NCBI GenBank assembly: GCA_030789695.1
Contig: CM061141.1
Location: forward strand, 327,965,938-328,029,937
Source: Scilla litardierei
Lineage: Eukaryota > Streptophyta > Magnoliopsida > Asparagales > Asparagaceae
Direction of reading: 5' to 3'
DNA: 64,000 nt
This document shows positions 11,780 through 22,129 of the stretch, piece by piece. Position 1 is the first letter of the stretch. Each line of letters starts with the position of its first letter. Position numbers and translations under genes: made by a program. The notes under the pieces were generated by a model that saw only the letters and a list, made by a program, of their open reading frames with translations, was not told the DNA's origin and did no database searches.

Positions 11780-12129
11780 GAGTATTTTCCGGTGAATTGC
11801 TCTCAAAAAGAGAATTCATTGTGTTATATTCGTCAACCAAGTTAATACGAATTATTGATCCTAACGAACCCATACCATGTGCATACTTTTCGTCGATACT
11901 TTCATACACGACTCTTCTTTGTTCGTATTGTTCGCACATCACCATCACACACTTTCACACCATCATCACCATCATTATTGAAGTGGTTAGTTTCTTTTCG
12001 TCGGATTTCTATTTGATTTGAGATGTGGTTGCAACAGATTTCCTCCCGAGGATTCGACATCTGGACTCCCAGATTATATTACTTGTACGGACTCTTGCGC
12101 TTGAGAGAAGCACTATTTTGGGCCTACCA
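11780..12129 (+). mobile_element. LTR of family alpha, end part (U5) of the copy begun at 1-1091
   Basis: It continues the alpha LTR after element A: repeats of the CTCAAAAAGAGAATTCATTG type, a CATCACCATCA-type microsatellite, then ...AGCACTATTTTGGGCCTACCA ending at 12129. Reverse-strand equivalents are 7864-8230 and 15220-15600. The next bases (12130 onward) are reverse transcriptase sequence of element C, so TAAGC (12130-12134) should be one TSD copy; the other lies outside the window. Confidence 0.85.
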
Positions 12130-12774
12130 TAAGCCAAGACAATACTTTGTTTTGCCTAGGTCTTTCATTTCAAAAGTATGTTTTAGGCTTTCAGATATCT
12201 CATTGATCTCTGCAGGAAATCCTATGAGATTTAAGTCATCAACATATACTGCTATGATGACGAATCTTGTTCCCGTTCTTTTGATAAAGATACACGGGCA
12301 GAATTCATTATTTGTGAATCCTTGCTGTGCAAGGAAATCACTAAGTCTGTTATACCACATTTTGCCTGATTGCTTTGGACCATATAATGATCTATGCAGC
12401 CTTACAGAGAATACGTCCCGAGGTATCTCTTTCATCTCTGGGGGTAGATTAAACCCATCAGGAAGTCTCATATAGATCTTTTTATTTATATCGCCATATA
12501 GATATGCAGTCACAACATCCATGAGCTGCATTTCTAGGCTTTCCAGAGAAGTTAGGCTTATTGAAAATCGGAATGTGTTCGCATCCATGACCGGGGAATA
12601 TGTATCTTCGTAATCAATCCCCGGTCTTTGGGAAAAACTCTGGGCTACAAGGCGTGCCTTGTAGCGAATGATCACATTATCTTCATTTCGTTTTCTTATG
12701 AAACCCCACTTATATCCCACAGGCTTTACACCTACTGGTCTTTGGACTACTGGTCCAAAGACTTTGCGCTTCAA
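12130..12774 (-). pseudogene. Element C reverse transcriptase fragment
   Basis: About 215 residues of a copia reverse transcriptase (RVT_2). Recognisable blocks are KWGFIRKRNEDN, YKARLVAQSFSQ, GIDYEDTYSPVMD, LMDVVTAYLYGD, SLYGPKQSGKMWYNRLSDFL and the catalytic YVDD (AVYVDDLNLIG). It breaks off after ...KTKYCLGL, where family members continue, because the alpha LTR was inserted there. No RNase H is present. The domain order and minus strand agree with element C. Confidence 0.88.
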
Positions 12775-12972
12775 GAGTGAGTCGAGCTCTACTCTTATTG
12801 CCTCGTCCCACTTTGGCCAATTATCTCTATGTTTACATTCCGCTAGAGATTGTGGTTCGACGTCATCGTCGTATTCAGCGATGTGAACGACAATATCGAA
12901 CGCAAAATTGTCGTCGACGACTGTGCTATGTCTGTCCAGTACCTCTCCAGTACGTACAAAATTTAATGATGT

Positions 12973-13749
12973 TTATCCTATTGTTTCCTCTGCAGGGGAA
13001 ATAAGGTGGGGAGAAGTAGCTGGTCTGAGCTCAGCATCCTGTGGAGGGATAATCTTATTATCTCCAACAGTCTTCCTCTTTCGAGGAACTTTATCTTTTG
13101 AACCTGGTGGGCGCCCTCTTTTCAATTGAGGTACAGCCAATTCTGCCGCTGGTGGATTGCATCCATCTATGGAGATGTCAATCCTAGCTGACGTATTAGC
13201 AGCAGGGATGTGTGAAAGGACAATCTTCTGGTTGTCCGTGAACTTATCCGACAAAAGATGTACTCTATTCTGAATGTGAAAGATCTTCATGATCTCATTT
13301 TCACACATATTAGTACGCGGATCATACGGGGACAAAGACTTCTGGTCCCAACTAATGGTCTCAGTAGCTTCAGGCTTCTTGGATTGTGTGCCTAGTTTAG
13401 GAAAAATTTTCTCATGAAATTCACAGTCAGCAAAATGTGCCTTGAATGCGTCCCCCGTGAGGGGTTCAAGGTATCTGATAATAGAGGGCGAATCAAACTT
13501 AATATAGATACCTAGACGATGCTGAGGACCCATTTTGATACTCTGAGGTGGTGTTATTGGGACATATACCGCACAACCAAACACTCTCAAATGAGAGATA
13601 TCCGGAGGTGCGCCATATGCAAGTTGCATCGGGGATAATGTATGACCTCCAGAGGGTCTTATCCTAATAAGTGATGCGGCATGTAAAATAGCATGCCCCA
13701 AGCATCCACCGGCAACTGGGATTGCATAAGCAATGGACGTGCAATCCAT
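12973..13749 (-). pseudogene. Element C integrase C-terminal and linker region
   Basis: A 258-residue frame with copia post-integrase motifs: SPMQLAYGAPPDISHLRVFG followed by GCAVYVPI, then a variable acidic/basic linker ending in a Lys/Arg-rich stretch (KRGRPPGSKDK). It overlaps the integrase frame by about 90 bp in another frame, showing a frameshift. About 200 bp to the reverse transcriptase frame (12775-12972) is degenerate. Confidence 0.8.
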
Positions 13750-14162
13750 CGGAGTCTCTTTATAAGGGACTTAGCTAATCCGTTCTGGGTGTGAACATGT
13801 GCTACTGGATGTTCAACTTCAATACATGTTGCCCTGTAATAGTCTTCGAAGACTTGTGAAGTAAATTCACCCGCATTATCAAGACGTAGTTTCTTGATAT
13901 AGTTATCGGGGAAATGAGCCCGCAACCTTATTATTTGTGCCAATAGCTTTGGAAAAGCTAGGTTACGGGTGGACAAGAGGCACACGTAAGACCATTTAGT
14001 TGATGCATCAATCAGTACCATGAAGTACCGAAATGGGCCACTTGCGGGGTGAATAGGCCCGCAAATGTCTCCATGAATTCTCTCAAGGAAGCCAGGAGAC
14101 TCTAATCCCACTTTTAGGAGGGAGGGTCTCGTTATCAGTTTTCCCTTGAAACAAGGGGACAA
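13659..14162 (-). pseudogene. Element C integrase core
   Basis: A copia integrase core (rve), 167 residues. The first catalytic Asp is in IHGDICGP and the second in LRLDNAGEF. The third position, normally Glu in an NGLAE-like motif, reads NGLAKSLIKRL, so the catalytic Glu appears to be Lys. This substitution would inactivate strand transfer. The frame is preceded by the pre-integrase domain in another frame. Confidence 0.85.
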
Positions 14163-14317
14163 ATAAATTCACCCTTATGAAGAATCTTCATGTTCTTCAA
14201 GTTATGTCCACGGGATTCACTGATGATGCGTCGCATCATTGCTGATCCAGGGTGACCAAGTCTGTTGTGCCAAAGTTGGAACTCTGGCAATGATAGGTAC
14301 GTCTGCTGCTCAGTCAT
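14135..14317 (-). pseudogene. Element C GAG-pre-integrase domain
   Basis: It contains LWHNRLGHPGSAMMRRII, the LWHxRLGH motif of the copia pre-integrase zinc-binding domain, and a following Cys (FICPL). The frame ends shortly before the integrase core begins in another frame. Confidence 0.8.
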
Positions 14318-14374
14318 ATTGGCTTCTATTGGTTGAATGTACGTGTGGTAGAGACCCGACGGGAGTCCCTTGAA

Positions 14375-14710
14375 TCATTCGCAGATGGTCTTCTGGCCAT
14401 CTTTTTGACGAGTTACATACACATATTCAACTTTACTTTCATCTCTAGTTTCTAAGTGATATCCGTTTAAACGAAAGTCCTTGAAACTTATGAGATTCCT
14501 ATTTGATTTAGGAGAGAATAATGCATTCTTTATTTGAAGTCTTGTGTTATTTGGGAGCAAAATTATTGCTTCACCAGATCCTTCGATTATTTGGGACAGT
14601 CCTGAAATTGTGATAACAGGACCATCATATTTATTTATGCTATTAAAATAGCAATGTTCGCGAAGGATTGTGTGCGTCGAGGCATTGTCCACTAGGCATT
14701 CATACTTCAT
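14375..14710 (-). pseudogene. Element C aspartic protease
   Basis: 111 residues with CLVDNASTHTILRE at about residues 5-18, the copia protease active-site region in which family members usually read CLVDSATTHTI. It is followed by GSGEAIILLPN and a core that ends in the NRNLIS block. Protease matures gag-pol. The short gap to the pre-integrase frame (14318-14374) contains stops. Confidence 0.78.
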
Positions 14711-14834
14711 CTATATAAGCAAAAACGAAATTTTATTTAAGTAAATGTAAAATGACATTGAAATAAAAGTTCGTACTAAAACAAAATAAAGATGAAGCAT
14801 CATGTAATATTAAATGCATAGATAAAGATGGAGC

Positions 14835-15219
14835 TCAATCGAGCAGGTCGTCATTCTCGAAGTCTTTTGCAGCGAAAATCATTGGCGGCTGAACAGCCAC
14901 CAAGTTTGCTGCAGGCAGAGCCTTCTGGCTCGCCTGATATAGTTCCTGAAGGTGGCGAGGAGTGCGGCAGTTTCTGGACCAATGTCCAGTCATGCCACAT
15001 CTATGGAATTTATCCTCCCAGTTCTTCTTTGGAATTGACACTTGACCAGTGTTCTTACGCTTCCATGAGAAGTTTCTTTTTCATTTATTGTTGTTGTTGG
15101 ACGGGGGTGCTGCTCCTCGTGCTTGCTTCATTACAGCTTTTCCTTTGTTATTTTTAGCCTTCTTCTTATTTTTCCACTTCTGGGGAGAAACGTGGTGGAC
15201 ATCAGGGATAGGGGCAGTA
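14835..15219 (-). pseudogene. Element C gag C-terminus with zinc knuckle
   Basis: The stretch contains a Lys-rich region (KWKNKKKAKNNKGKAVMK) and, after a stop, FHRCGMTGHWSRNCRTPRHL. The zinc knuckle lacks its first Cys: it reads H-x2-C-x... where related gags have CYRCG. At 15219 the gag is interrupted by an alpha solo LTR; it continues at 16933. Confidence 0.8.
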
Positions 15220-16927
15220 TGGTAGGCCCAAAATAGTGCTTCTCTTAAGCGCAAGAGTCCGTACAAGTAATATAATCTGGGAGTCCAGATGTCGAATCCT
15301 CGGGAGGAAATCTGTTGTAACCACAACTCAAATCAAATAGAAACCCAACGAAAAGAAGCTAACCACTTCAATAATAATGGCGAGGGTGTGAAAGTGCGTG
15401 ATGGTGATGTGCGAACAATACGAACAAAGAAAAGTCGTGTATGAAAGTATCGACGAAAAGTATGCACATGGTATGAGTTTGTTAGGATCAATAATTCGTA
15501 TTAATTTGGTTGACGAATATAACACAATGAATTCTCTTTTTGGGAGCAATTCACTGAAAAATACACAATATAACTCAATGAATTCTCCTTTTGGGAGCAA
15601 TTCATCGGAAGATACCATTTTGGGGGTTAAAGCACAATATGAATAAAATCGTTGCTAAAGTTATAATCTTACAACTACGGTATGAAACTCTCTTTTGGAG
15701 AGATCAAAGCTCACCCTTGTGGGGGCGATCATCAACTTAATCACTTCTGTTGGAAGATGAAAAAGAGGATTTAATAATAAAAACTACAACTTTAGCGACA
15801 TTATCGATTAAGCACAATGATATTCAACCAAACAAATACGATTCACATCCCCTAACTACTCCATACCATGCACAAATAAGATTTAGCTACTCATAATGCA
15901 AGAATAATCAATGATCATAGCAAAATACTTCATTCTAATAGCCAAATACGATAGAAAAGCGTCAAATACGGGGTAGAAGTTTAAGAATTCATCACCAAAT
16001 CTCCAATATAAGCCTCAAAACTCTCTGAAAAATGAAGAACAGCCTCTGGAATTTTACAGAATTTTTCAGAGGAGAAATACGGCTCCTAGAGCCTCCTATA
16101 CGCACAGAATACGCCAGAATCGCCAAGAATACGCCCCAAAACCCTAGAATACGCTTAAATAATAAGCATTACGGGTTTGGGGCGCTTAACGGGTTCGAAA
16201 CCCGCATCCAAATCTCTTTAAAACCAAACCCGCAGCCGCTGCAAATCCTCGGCCGTCGGATCCTTGCGGGATTCGATCTCTGCTCGACACGTGGCCAGGC
16301 GGAGCGGATCCGCGCCCGCTCCGTTCTCGCGTCCGAATTCGCGTCAGAGTCGCTCACGTCCGTTGGATGTGAATCGTTTGGCTGCGAGCTCGCCACATCG
16401 CCAGAATTTTCGCTGCTAAGATTTTAAATCGCGGGGCGATTTATGGCCGTTGGATCAGCATCGCACGTTCAGCATCTGGCCACGTCGCGCTCCCCGCTTT
16501 CGCGTTTTCTGTCGCGTGCGGGCCGTTGGATCAAGATCCAACGGCCACAAACTGGCCGTGTCGACATCATGCTAGCGTCCATCGGATGAAGCGGGAAACG
16601 GCGGGATGCGGCCACGTGTACGCCAAGATTCGTGCGCATCTCATTTTTTGGTATTTTGCATTCAAAAATTCACAGTAATTAGCACCGATCTCAGAAAAAT
16701 ACAAATAAATAGTCATTGGAATCGTGAGATTGAGATCTTGCCATGAAAAATATAAAAAGTGCAGAAATACTCCATTAATTACTATTTTGTGCTCAAATAA
16801 GATGTTTTCTTTAATAAATAATTGTGTTGAAAATACGAATATATTAGAGAACAATATAGCATCACATGAGCACAAAATAGGGCTAAATGGGGGGGGGGGG
16901 TAAATATGTAGTATTAAACCCGAATCA
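15220..16927 (-). mobile_element. Solo LTR of family alpha, inside element C gag
   Basis: A 1708-bp unit with plus-strand ends TGGTAGGCCC and CCCGAATCA, flanked by a perfect TSD CAGTA (15215-15219 and 16928-16932). There is no internal region, so it is a solo LTR. It is homologous to 7864-9786 in the same orientation. It contains the CCTTTTGGGAG repeats (about 15525-15730), a U3 dyad array (about 16350-16560) including GTTGGATC(N2)GATCCAAC, and a G homopolymer at about 16889-16900. Confidence 0.92.
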
Positions 16928-16932
16928 CAGTA

Positions 16933-17556
16933 CCAGCTGGACGTAAATTATGAGTAGCAAGCAGTAAATCTCTATTTTGCTCTGCCCTAAGGAGGCAAGA
17001 GATCAAATCAGAGAATTTCGTGAAATTGCGTTCACGATACTGCTGCATGAGCATTGCATCTTTCTCGTGAAACGAGGTAAATGTCTTTTCCAACATGTGT
17101 TGCTGTCACTTCTTCACCACACAACTTTAGGGGTGAGGTGATATTATGAAGTACAGAGTTATGCTCAGCGACGGACTAATAGTCCTGAAGTCTGAGGCTT
17201 TCCCACTCATAACTGGCACGCGGTAATATTACATCAATTTGATGTTTATACCGTGCCTCCAGCGCTGTCCACGGATCCATTAGGTTCTCTACCGTTAGGT
17301 ATTCGGCCTTTAAGGTCCGATCTATAGGTCTCGTAATATAGATAATGGTTTTCGCCTTATCTACATCGGAGATAGTGGTAGGAGTGCTGCTAGATGTAGC
17401 AGAAGCATCGGCCGCTGCTGAGGCCGATGAAGGAGCCAAAATTGAGCCAAGGAGGTCCATCGAACACAAGTGGAACTTCAGGTCCACTCGCCAACGCAGG
17501 TAATTTTTCCGTGCAGCATCAATGACCTCGAAATCGACGCTTGCCAATTTTGCCAT
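16933..17556 (-). pseudogene. Element C gag N-terminal part
   Basis: It opens with MAKLASVDFEVIDAARKNYL, with RWRVDLKFHL directly after, a copia gag start (YLxWxxDxxxHL box). Then comes AEYLTVENLMDPWTALEARY and a frame ending at a stop at 17176. A second frame, 16933-17096, continues gag (MQQYRERNFTKFSDLISCLL, then RAEQNRDLLLATHNLRPAGT). It is broken by stops and frameshifts, and by the alpha LTR at 16927. Confidence 0.82.
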
Positions 17557-18139
17557 TTATCTATGCAATTTAAAACAAGCATGAATTAATTAAGATGTAG
17601 ATTCATCCATAAAGAATAAAATAAGTAAAATGTGGGGATCGGCCAGATACCAAAAACGTACAAAGTCCAAAGTCCGATATACAGTTCATAAAGAAAAGAA
17701 AAATACAAGTTGGAAACCCAAAATGGATCCCTATATTTTGCAAATTTCACCTCCGTCTTCATTTGTTGGTACACCGGTCTTCGGCATTAATACATTTAAT
17801 CCTCACTTACAAATTCTCTCAAAAGAAAATAAAAGTGCAAGGAAAATAAAAGGTATCAAACTGGCCGATCCCAAAAACATATTTTAACTTATATAAACAT
17901 CCACACAATTTATAATATGCTACAGGCACAAAAGAAACAACCACGCATATAACTCAGACATATATAATAAGGAAAAAGAGACTATAAAATATAATAATCT
18001 CTCGGACCACGGGGAGACGTCATACACCGTTAGGTTAGATTACTAACGGCAGAGCGGTCGCAGGATCCTTAAGATAATTATATTTTGAAAAATCCTAATA
18101 ATCCATAAATAATTAATAATGCAAGAGTGATGTTTAACA

Positions 18140-18440
18140 TAATTTTCGCAATATGAAAAACTGGGCGTCAGGCCCAAAACAAGAAAATAAATTAATATTT
18201 TGATTGGGGCTGCAGGCCCTATTAGTAAAATATTAATCATTTTAACAAACAATTTTATTAACTTGGCTTCTAGCCCAATAAGCCAAATTAAATTTTAATT
18301 AATATTTGGGCTTCAGGCCCAGTTGCAAAATTTTAATTAACACATAAAATTTGCAATTGGATTAACTGGGCTTCTGGCCTAATTTGGAAATCCAAAATAA
18401 TAATTAATCTGAATGGGGCTGCATGCCCATAAAACTTACA
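18140..18440. repeat. GGGCtnCAGGCCC hairpin motifs in element C leader
   Basis: Six or so copies of a short inverted repeat of type GGGCTTCAGGCCCA (near 18165, 18209, 18265, 18307, 18368 and 18415) spaced about 40-60 bp apart by AT-rich DNA, between the PBS and gag of element C. Confidence 0.65.
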
Positions 18441-18540
18441 GATAGTCTGATTTATTAAATATAATAGAATATAGCCCTTAAAAAAATTTTTGGGCTGATG
18501 AATGCTAAAAACCCCCAACCCTAAGTCTGTCACCTCAACT

Positions 18541-18874
18541 CCTTTTGACGGTGCTCTTAGCAAGACCCCCCTCGCCGTCGGGGGGATGGTGGCCGAAGAC
18601 CTCCCCTGAGGGGGGTGTCGCTGGGATCCCCCCGCCGTCGGAGGGGAGGCTGCTAGCCGAAGAACCCCCCTACAGGGGGGTGTCGTGGGAGACCCCCCTC
18701 ACCATCGACGGGGGGGCTGCAGGCAGAAGACCCCCCCGCAGTCGACGGGGGGGTTGCGAGCAGAAGACCCCCCTTCGAGTGTCGCGAGGAAAACCCCCCG
18801 CCATCAGCGGTGGGGTGGTGAGCAGAAGACCCCCCCCCCCCTCGGGGGGTGTTGCTGGGAACACCCCCCGCCGT

Positions 18875-18915
<41 letters not shown>

Positions 18916-18966
18916 GCGGGCTCAGAAGCCCCCCCTCGGGGGGGGGGGGGGGGGGGGGGGGGGCGG
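18541..18966. repeat. Tandem array of C6/G6 hairpin units in element C leader
   Basis: About six imperfect units of up to about 62 bp built as GAAGACCCCCC...GGGGGG...TGC-GAGCA, each able to fold as a C-run/G-run hairpin, ending in two long G homopolymers (about 18876-18913 and 18938-18963). The plus strand has strong G-quadruplex potential. The homopolymer lengths are likely to be unreliable in the assembly. Apparent ORFs here are by-products. Confidence 0.8.
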
Positions 18967-19299
18967 TGATGAACAGGGGTTTTTTAGTATTTAATATGTG
19001 ATATTGTACATGAATATATCATATTTAAACAAGCCCAAAATAGGTTGTGTATAATCGTAGCTAATATCTGTAACTATCTACGGGATCGAAAAGTATTACC
19101 TCTAGATTAAAAAATCTAGGGACGATCGTAAAAACAGAAGATCCGTAGAAAGAGAAATCCACGCTCCTAATACGCCAAAAAGGATCGTCGCAACGGATCA
19201 CCACAACGGTACGCTGCAACAATAGATTCCTTCGCGCGTTTAGGGGTTTGATTTTTGAGAGGAGACGGGATGAAAAGCTCAAAAAGATAAGAGCGTAGG
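18967..19299 (-). other. Element C leader next to PBS
   Basis: 333 bp of leader with no ORF of note. It includes CCTCTAGATTAAAAAATCTAG, an inverted repeat, at about 19098-19119. Confidence 0.5.
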
Positions 19300-19310
19300 T
19301 GCTGATAACG
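19300..19310 (-). other. Putative PBS of element C
   Basis: In element sense CGTTATCAGCAC follows the LTR end. A TTATCAGCAC-type PBS directly after CAACA is found in a group of plant copia elements; it is not the common TGGTATCAGAGC. Confidence 0.55.
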
Positions 19311-19675
19311 TGTTGGAGAAGATTGGAAGAAGAGTAACCATGGCCAATAGCCATGGTTCTTTATTTATAAATTCCATAGGATATCCCAAGAGACTTGGAT
19401 ACCAAAGGTCTCCACCATATTAGTAGTGGTGTAGTAATGTGGGGATAAATGGTGGGGAGGCCAAAGGCCTCACCCACTCACAACACGGGAGTATTATTTC
19501 TTGATAATTTTGTCCTAAGAAGGGAAAATTAAACTTTGTGATACCAAGTACATGGGCATCCTAAGCTCTTGCCAGTTAACTAGTGGTTGGATTTATGAGG
19601 ATGGCTCCAAGCATATGTAGGGACAAATTAAGGCTTGACGACAAATTTTGGGTTACTGTGTCTAAGATTACAACA
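19311..19675 (-). mobile_element. Putative 5' LTR of element C
   Basis: The plus-strand ends are TGTTGGAGAAG and AGATTACAACA; the terminal TGTTG/CAACA inverted repeats and about 365-bp length suit a small copia LTR. In element sense a TATA-like TTTATAAATAAAG lies at about 19360-19372. The right boundary is chosen from the CAACA end only, since the 3' LTR is not in the window. Confidence 0.5.
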
Positions 19676-19896
19676 CTTTGCTTTGATCATACATAGCTTT
19701 CTCAGCCATGTGCGCATGTCGGGGATTACATATAACATGCATGCATGCATTAAATACAAAGTTCACCACCCTGCATTATACTATAAAGTAATTAACGGCG
19801 TCTCTCTCTCAATTTAGATATAATTAAGTAGATGCATTAATTAGCTTGAATTAATTGTGAAAGTTGGCTCGGTTTGAGGCGCTAAGGGAGTTGGAG
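19676..19896. other. Unclassified spacer
   Basis: No ORF or element recognised. It contains a CATGCATGCATGCAT microsatellite at about 19737-19750 and a short CTCTCTCTC run. It could be host sequence or the start of the next LTR. Confidence 0.4.
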
Positions 19897-20606
19897 ATGT
19901 TCAGACAAGTAGCCATGAATGGCTAACACATATATGCCTTGGCTCCGTGCATCTGACTCTGCATGGCTAGATGAGTGGACTCAGTGCCGAGCTAACTCTC
20001 ACTGGCCTAAGTCTTCAGTTCGGAGGATCGACGGCTCGGACGCTCATCAACTCGATAGATCGGCTTTCGACGGTTCAGATGTGCGACGATATGGCAGCTC
20101 CGCATCTTGATAGCTCGGGCTTCAGAGAGCTCGACAACTCAGAGGTGCCGACCATAAGATGCATAATCATATTCGAATTAGAATTACTCTTCAAGTAGGA
20201 CTCTGACTGGATAAGAGTTGTTAGAGTTTTATTTCGGTTTGAGTTTCTCTCCCATATGAGTTCGTAGAGTGCACATACCCTAGCTATATAAGGGGCGTTT
20301 TTGGGGAGGGTTTTGTGTGGCTTTTGAGAGAGGTTTCCGTGAACCCATTAAGAGTTTTGAGCCGCCATTGTTGAGAGCCAACTTGATGGATTATACTGAC
20401 AGCTATTGGAGAGATCTTGAGTGCTTCTTCGTTACAAAGGTAGAAGATTAAAATTCTGTTCACACTTTCGTAATAAAAGTTACTGAGTGCTCCTTGTCAG
20501 CTCGACTTCCCAAAAGTATAATCTTTTTTTTGCTTTATCGATTGTTGCTCGTTTTTCATCACCGGATCTCCGACGATCCCAAATTTTCGCGTGATAGTGC
20601 ACAACA
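19897..20606 (+). mobile_element. 5' LTR of a Tork/Tnt1-like copia fragment (element G)
   Basis: The LTR end is clear: ...GATAGTGCACAACA, then AAC, then a TGGTATCAGTGCC primer site at 20610. A TATA box (CTATATAAGG) is at 20284-20293. The start is uncertain; TGTTCAGACAAG at 19897 is a candidate. A TCGACGG/GCTCGG-rich U3 lies at 20020-20140. Confidence 0.6.
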
Positions 20607-20609
20607 AAC

Positions 20610-20622
20610 TGGTATCAGTGCC
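20610..20622 (+). other. PBS of element G
   Basis: TGGTATCAGTGCC, one mismatch from the usual initiator tRNA-Met complement (AGAGCC to AGTGCC). Confidence 0.75.
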
Positions 20623-20648
20623 TTTAGAGATTAACATAGGTGGAAAAC

Positions 20649-20965
20649 ATGAGCAGCAGCGGTGAGGAAAACACTCCAAAGATGACACAAAGAACATCAT
20701 TCGACAGCTCAGACGAGCGTGTCTAACACGAAGCTCGAGATTGAGAAGTTTGATGGAAAGATCAACTTCAAGATAGGGAGATCTAAAGTCCTAGATGTCT
20801 TGAACCAGCTAGGTTGAGACATACCGTTGGACGAGAAGCCAAGACCATATCGGATCAGGAGTGGAGGACCTTGAGCCAAAATGCGTGTGGTACAATCCGA
20901 TTGTACTTGACAAAGGAGAAGAAGTATCCCTCCATAGAGGAAACCAATGCCAAGAAGTTCTGGGA
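20649..20965 (+). pseudogene. Element G gag fragment (Tork/Tnt1-like)
   Basis: After ATGAGCAGCAGC the reading includes TKLEIEKFDGKINFKIG at about 20730-20780, matching the Tnt1-type gag start (KLEIEKFDGKNNF-like). It is followed by stops and frameshifts. The sequence ends where the CACTA element begins at 20966, so only roughly the first 100 codons remain. Confidence 0.7.
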
Positions 20966-21115
20966 CACTACTACAAAAAAGACATTTAATAGCACATGTT
21001 AGACATCGCTTGCCAATTATAAGCGCTGCTTATTAAAGGCACAAATAATAGACAGTGCTTTTTTCAAGGTCAGATAATAGACATCGCTTCTTTCTGCAAG
21101 CGTTGTTTGTTCAGC
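20966..21115 (+). mobile_element. CACTA (En/Spm) transposon end
   Basis: CACTACTACAAAAAAG is a canonical CACTA terminal inverted repeat (TIR). Behind it, repeated subterminal motifs such as AGACATCGCTTGCC, AAGCGCTGCTTATTAA and AATAATAGACAGTGCTT fit the subterminal transposase-binding region. The preceding three bases are GGA. No opposite TIR and no transposase are seen, so only one end (about 150 bp) is preserved, with its inner limit uncertain. Confidence 0.75.
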
Positions 21116-22117
21116 GAGGATGCACACCCCCAAAAGGTGATGCACACCCTCACCCCCCAAGTGCAAGTGTGTCAGAGCAATATATTCCCGATGAGTATTA
21201 GTCGAATCCAACGGGATGCGTTTCTTATACTACATATCGATTCCTAGGTTGATTGGGCTTCGAATATATTGTGGAGATGAATTACAAATGGGGTCGTAAT
21301 GGCGATGGAGGTGAAATACAAGGGTGTCACTGTCAGCAAGGCACATCCAAAGACCCACACAAAAAAACAAATAAAACAAAGAAAACAATTGAGAGAAAGA
21401 TCGCTAAGGTGTCGGGAATCCCCACTAGGACTTTTAGTCTTGGATATCAGGTTAAGGACCCTTTCGTCGAACTGCGAATGAGTGTAGGAGTATCACATCC
21501 AGAGCATGGAAACGAGTACTTGACTTTCGTCGTCCTACTCGTCTAACGTATCCATATGCTCAGCCGCTTTCCCAATGAGATTCACACAGGGACACGTGCA
21601 TTACGCTCGACACTGGTTTCCGTATCACAGATCCATATCCACTCTCATGGTCTACGGATTGGGATACTACACCATGGTTGGTTCTAGCAGTCGGGCTATC
21701 TCGTAGTCATCGACTAGCGGATTGGGGTTAGAAATAATCCCTAGAGCACGAGTCACTCTCATGATCACGAGCCCTAGAAGACGACGCTAATCCCTAATCA
21801 GATTCGTGGGGATCTTTCGTAGAACATGGAGCTACTTTCGCCATCCTCCAATATTTCTAGGACTAATCCCCCAAAACCCAAGTTCAAACTACCATAGAGC
21901 AACCCTAGATTCATTCAACTAAGGTTAACCTAACATCCAATCCCTAGAATCCAAGAGATCATTCCTAACCCTAACAATAGATCTACTCAATCATGGCAAA
22001 AGATATGAAAATAATAGAAATCAACATCACAAACAAATAAGAAAAGCAATAAAAAAGATTCAATAAATTAAGAAATACTTAACTTCACATGCCATCGTTG
22101 CAGTATGCTATAACCTC
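21116..22117 (-). other. Internal leader remnant of element H or unclassified DNA
   Basis: About 1 kb immediately 3' (in minus sense) of the PBS of element H. No gag or pol can be recognised; short plus-strand ORFs around 21253-21546 have no family features. The stretch 21560-22080 has many CCCTA-type bits and may be an LTR or untranslated leader of unknown origin. The boundary with the CACTA end is not clear. Confidence 0.4.
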
Positions 22118-22129
22118 GCTCTGATACCA
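22118..22129 (-). other. PBS of element H
   Basis: In minus sense TGGTATCAGAGC, two bases inside the LTR boundary at 22132. Confidence 0.85.

Larger units (their letters stand above)
12130..19675 (-). mobile_element. Element C: decayed Ty1/copia retrotransposon (5' part)
   Basis: An old copia element read leftwards: 5' LTR about 19311-19675, PBS-like site 19300-19310, leader with repeat arrays, gag N-terminus 17556-16933, an alpha solo LTR in gag, gag zinc knuckle about 14960, protease 14710-14375, pre-integrase and integrase 14317-13659, linker region 13749-12973, reverse transcriptase 12774-12130. The reverse transcriptase is cut by the alpha LTR ending at 12129; RNase H and the 3' LTR are left of the window. 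Multiple stops and frameshifts make it non-functional. Confidence 0.85.

Noticed and set aside
15081..15326. ORF bridging the end of LTR alpha and gag of element C
   Set aside because: It is a chimera created by the solo LTR insertion at 15220; only the part left of 15219 belongs to gag.
18545..18994. Overlapping ORFs of up to 149 codons rich in Pro/Arg/Gly
   Set aside because: They are readings of the C6/G6 hairpin array and G homopolymers in the leader of element C; the pattern is explained by the repeat.
21253..21546. 97-codon plus-strand ORF
   Set aside because: No recognisable domain, compositionally unremarkable, and on the strand opposite to the adjacent LTR H; coding role not supportable.
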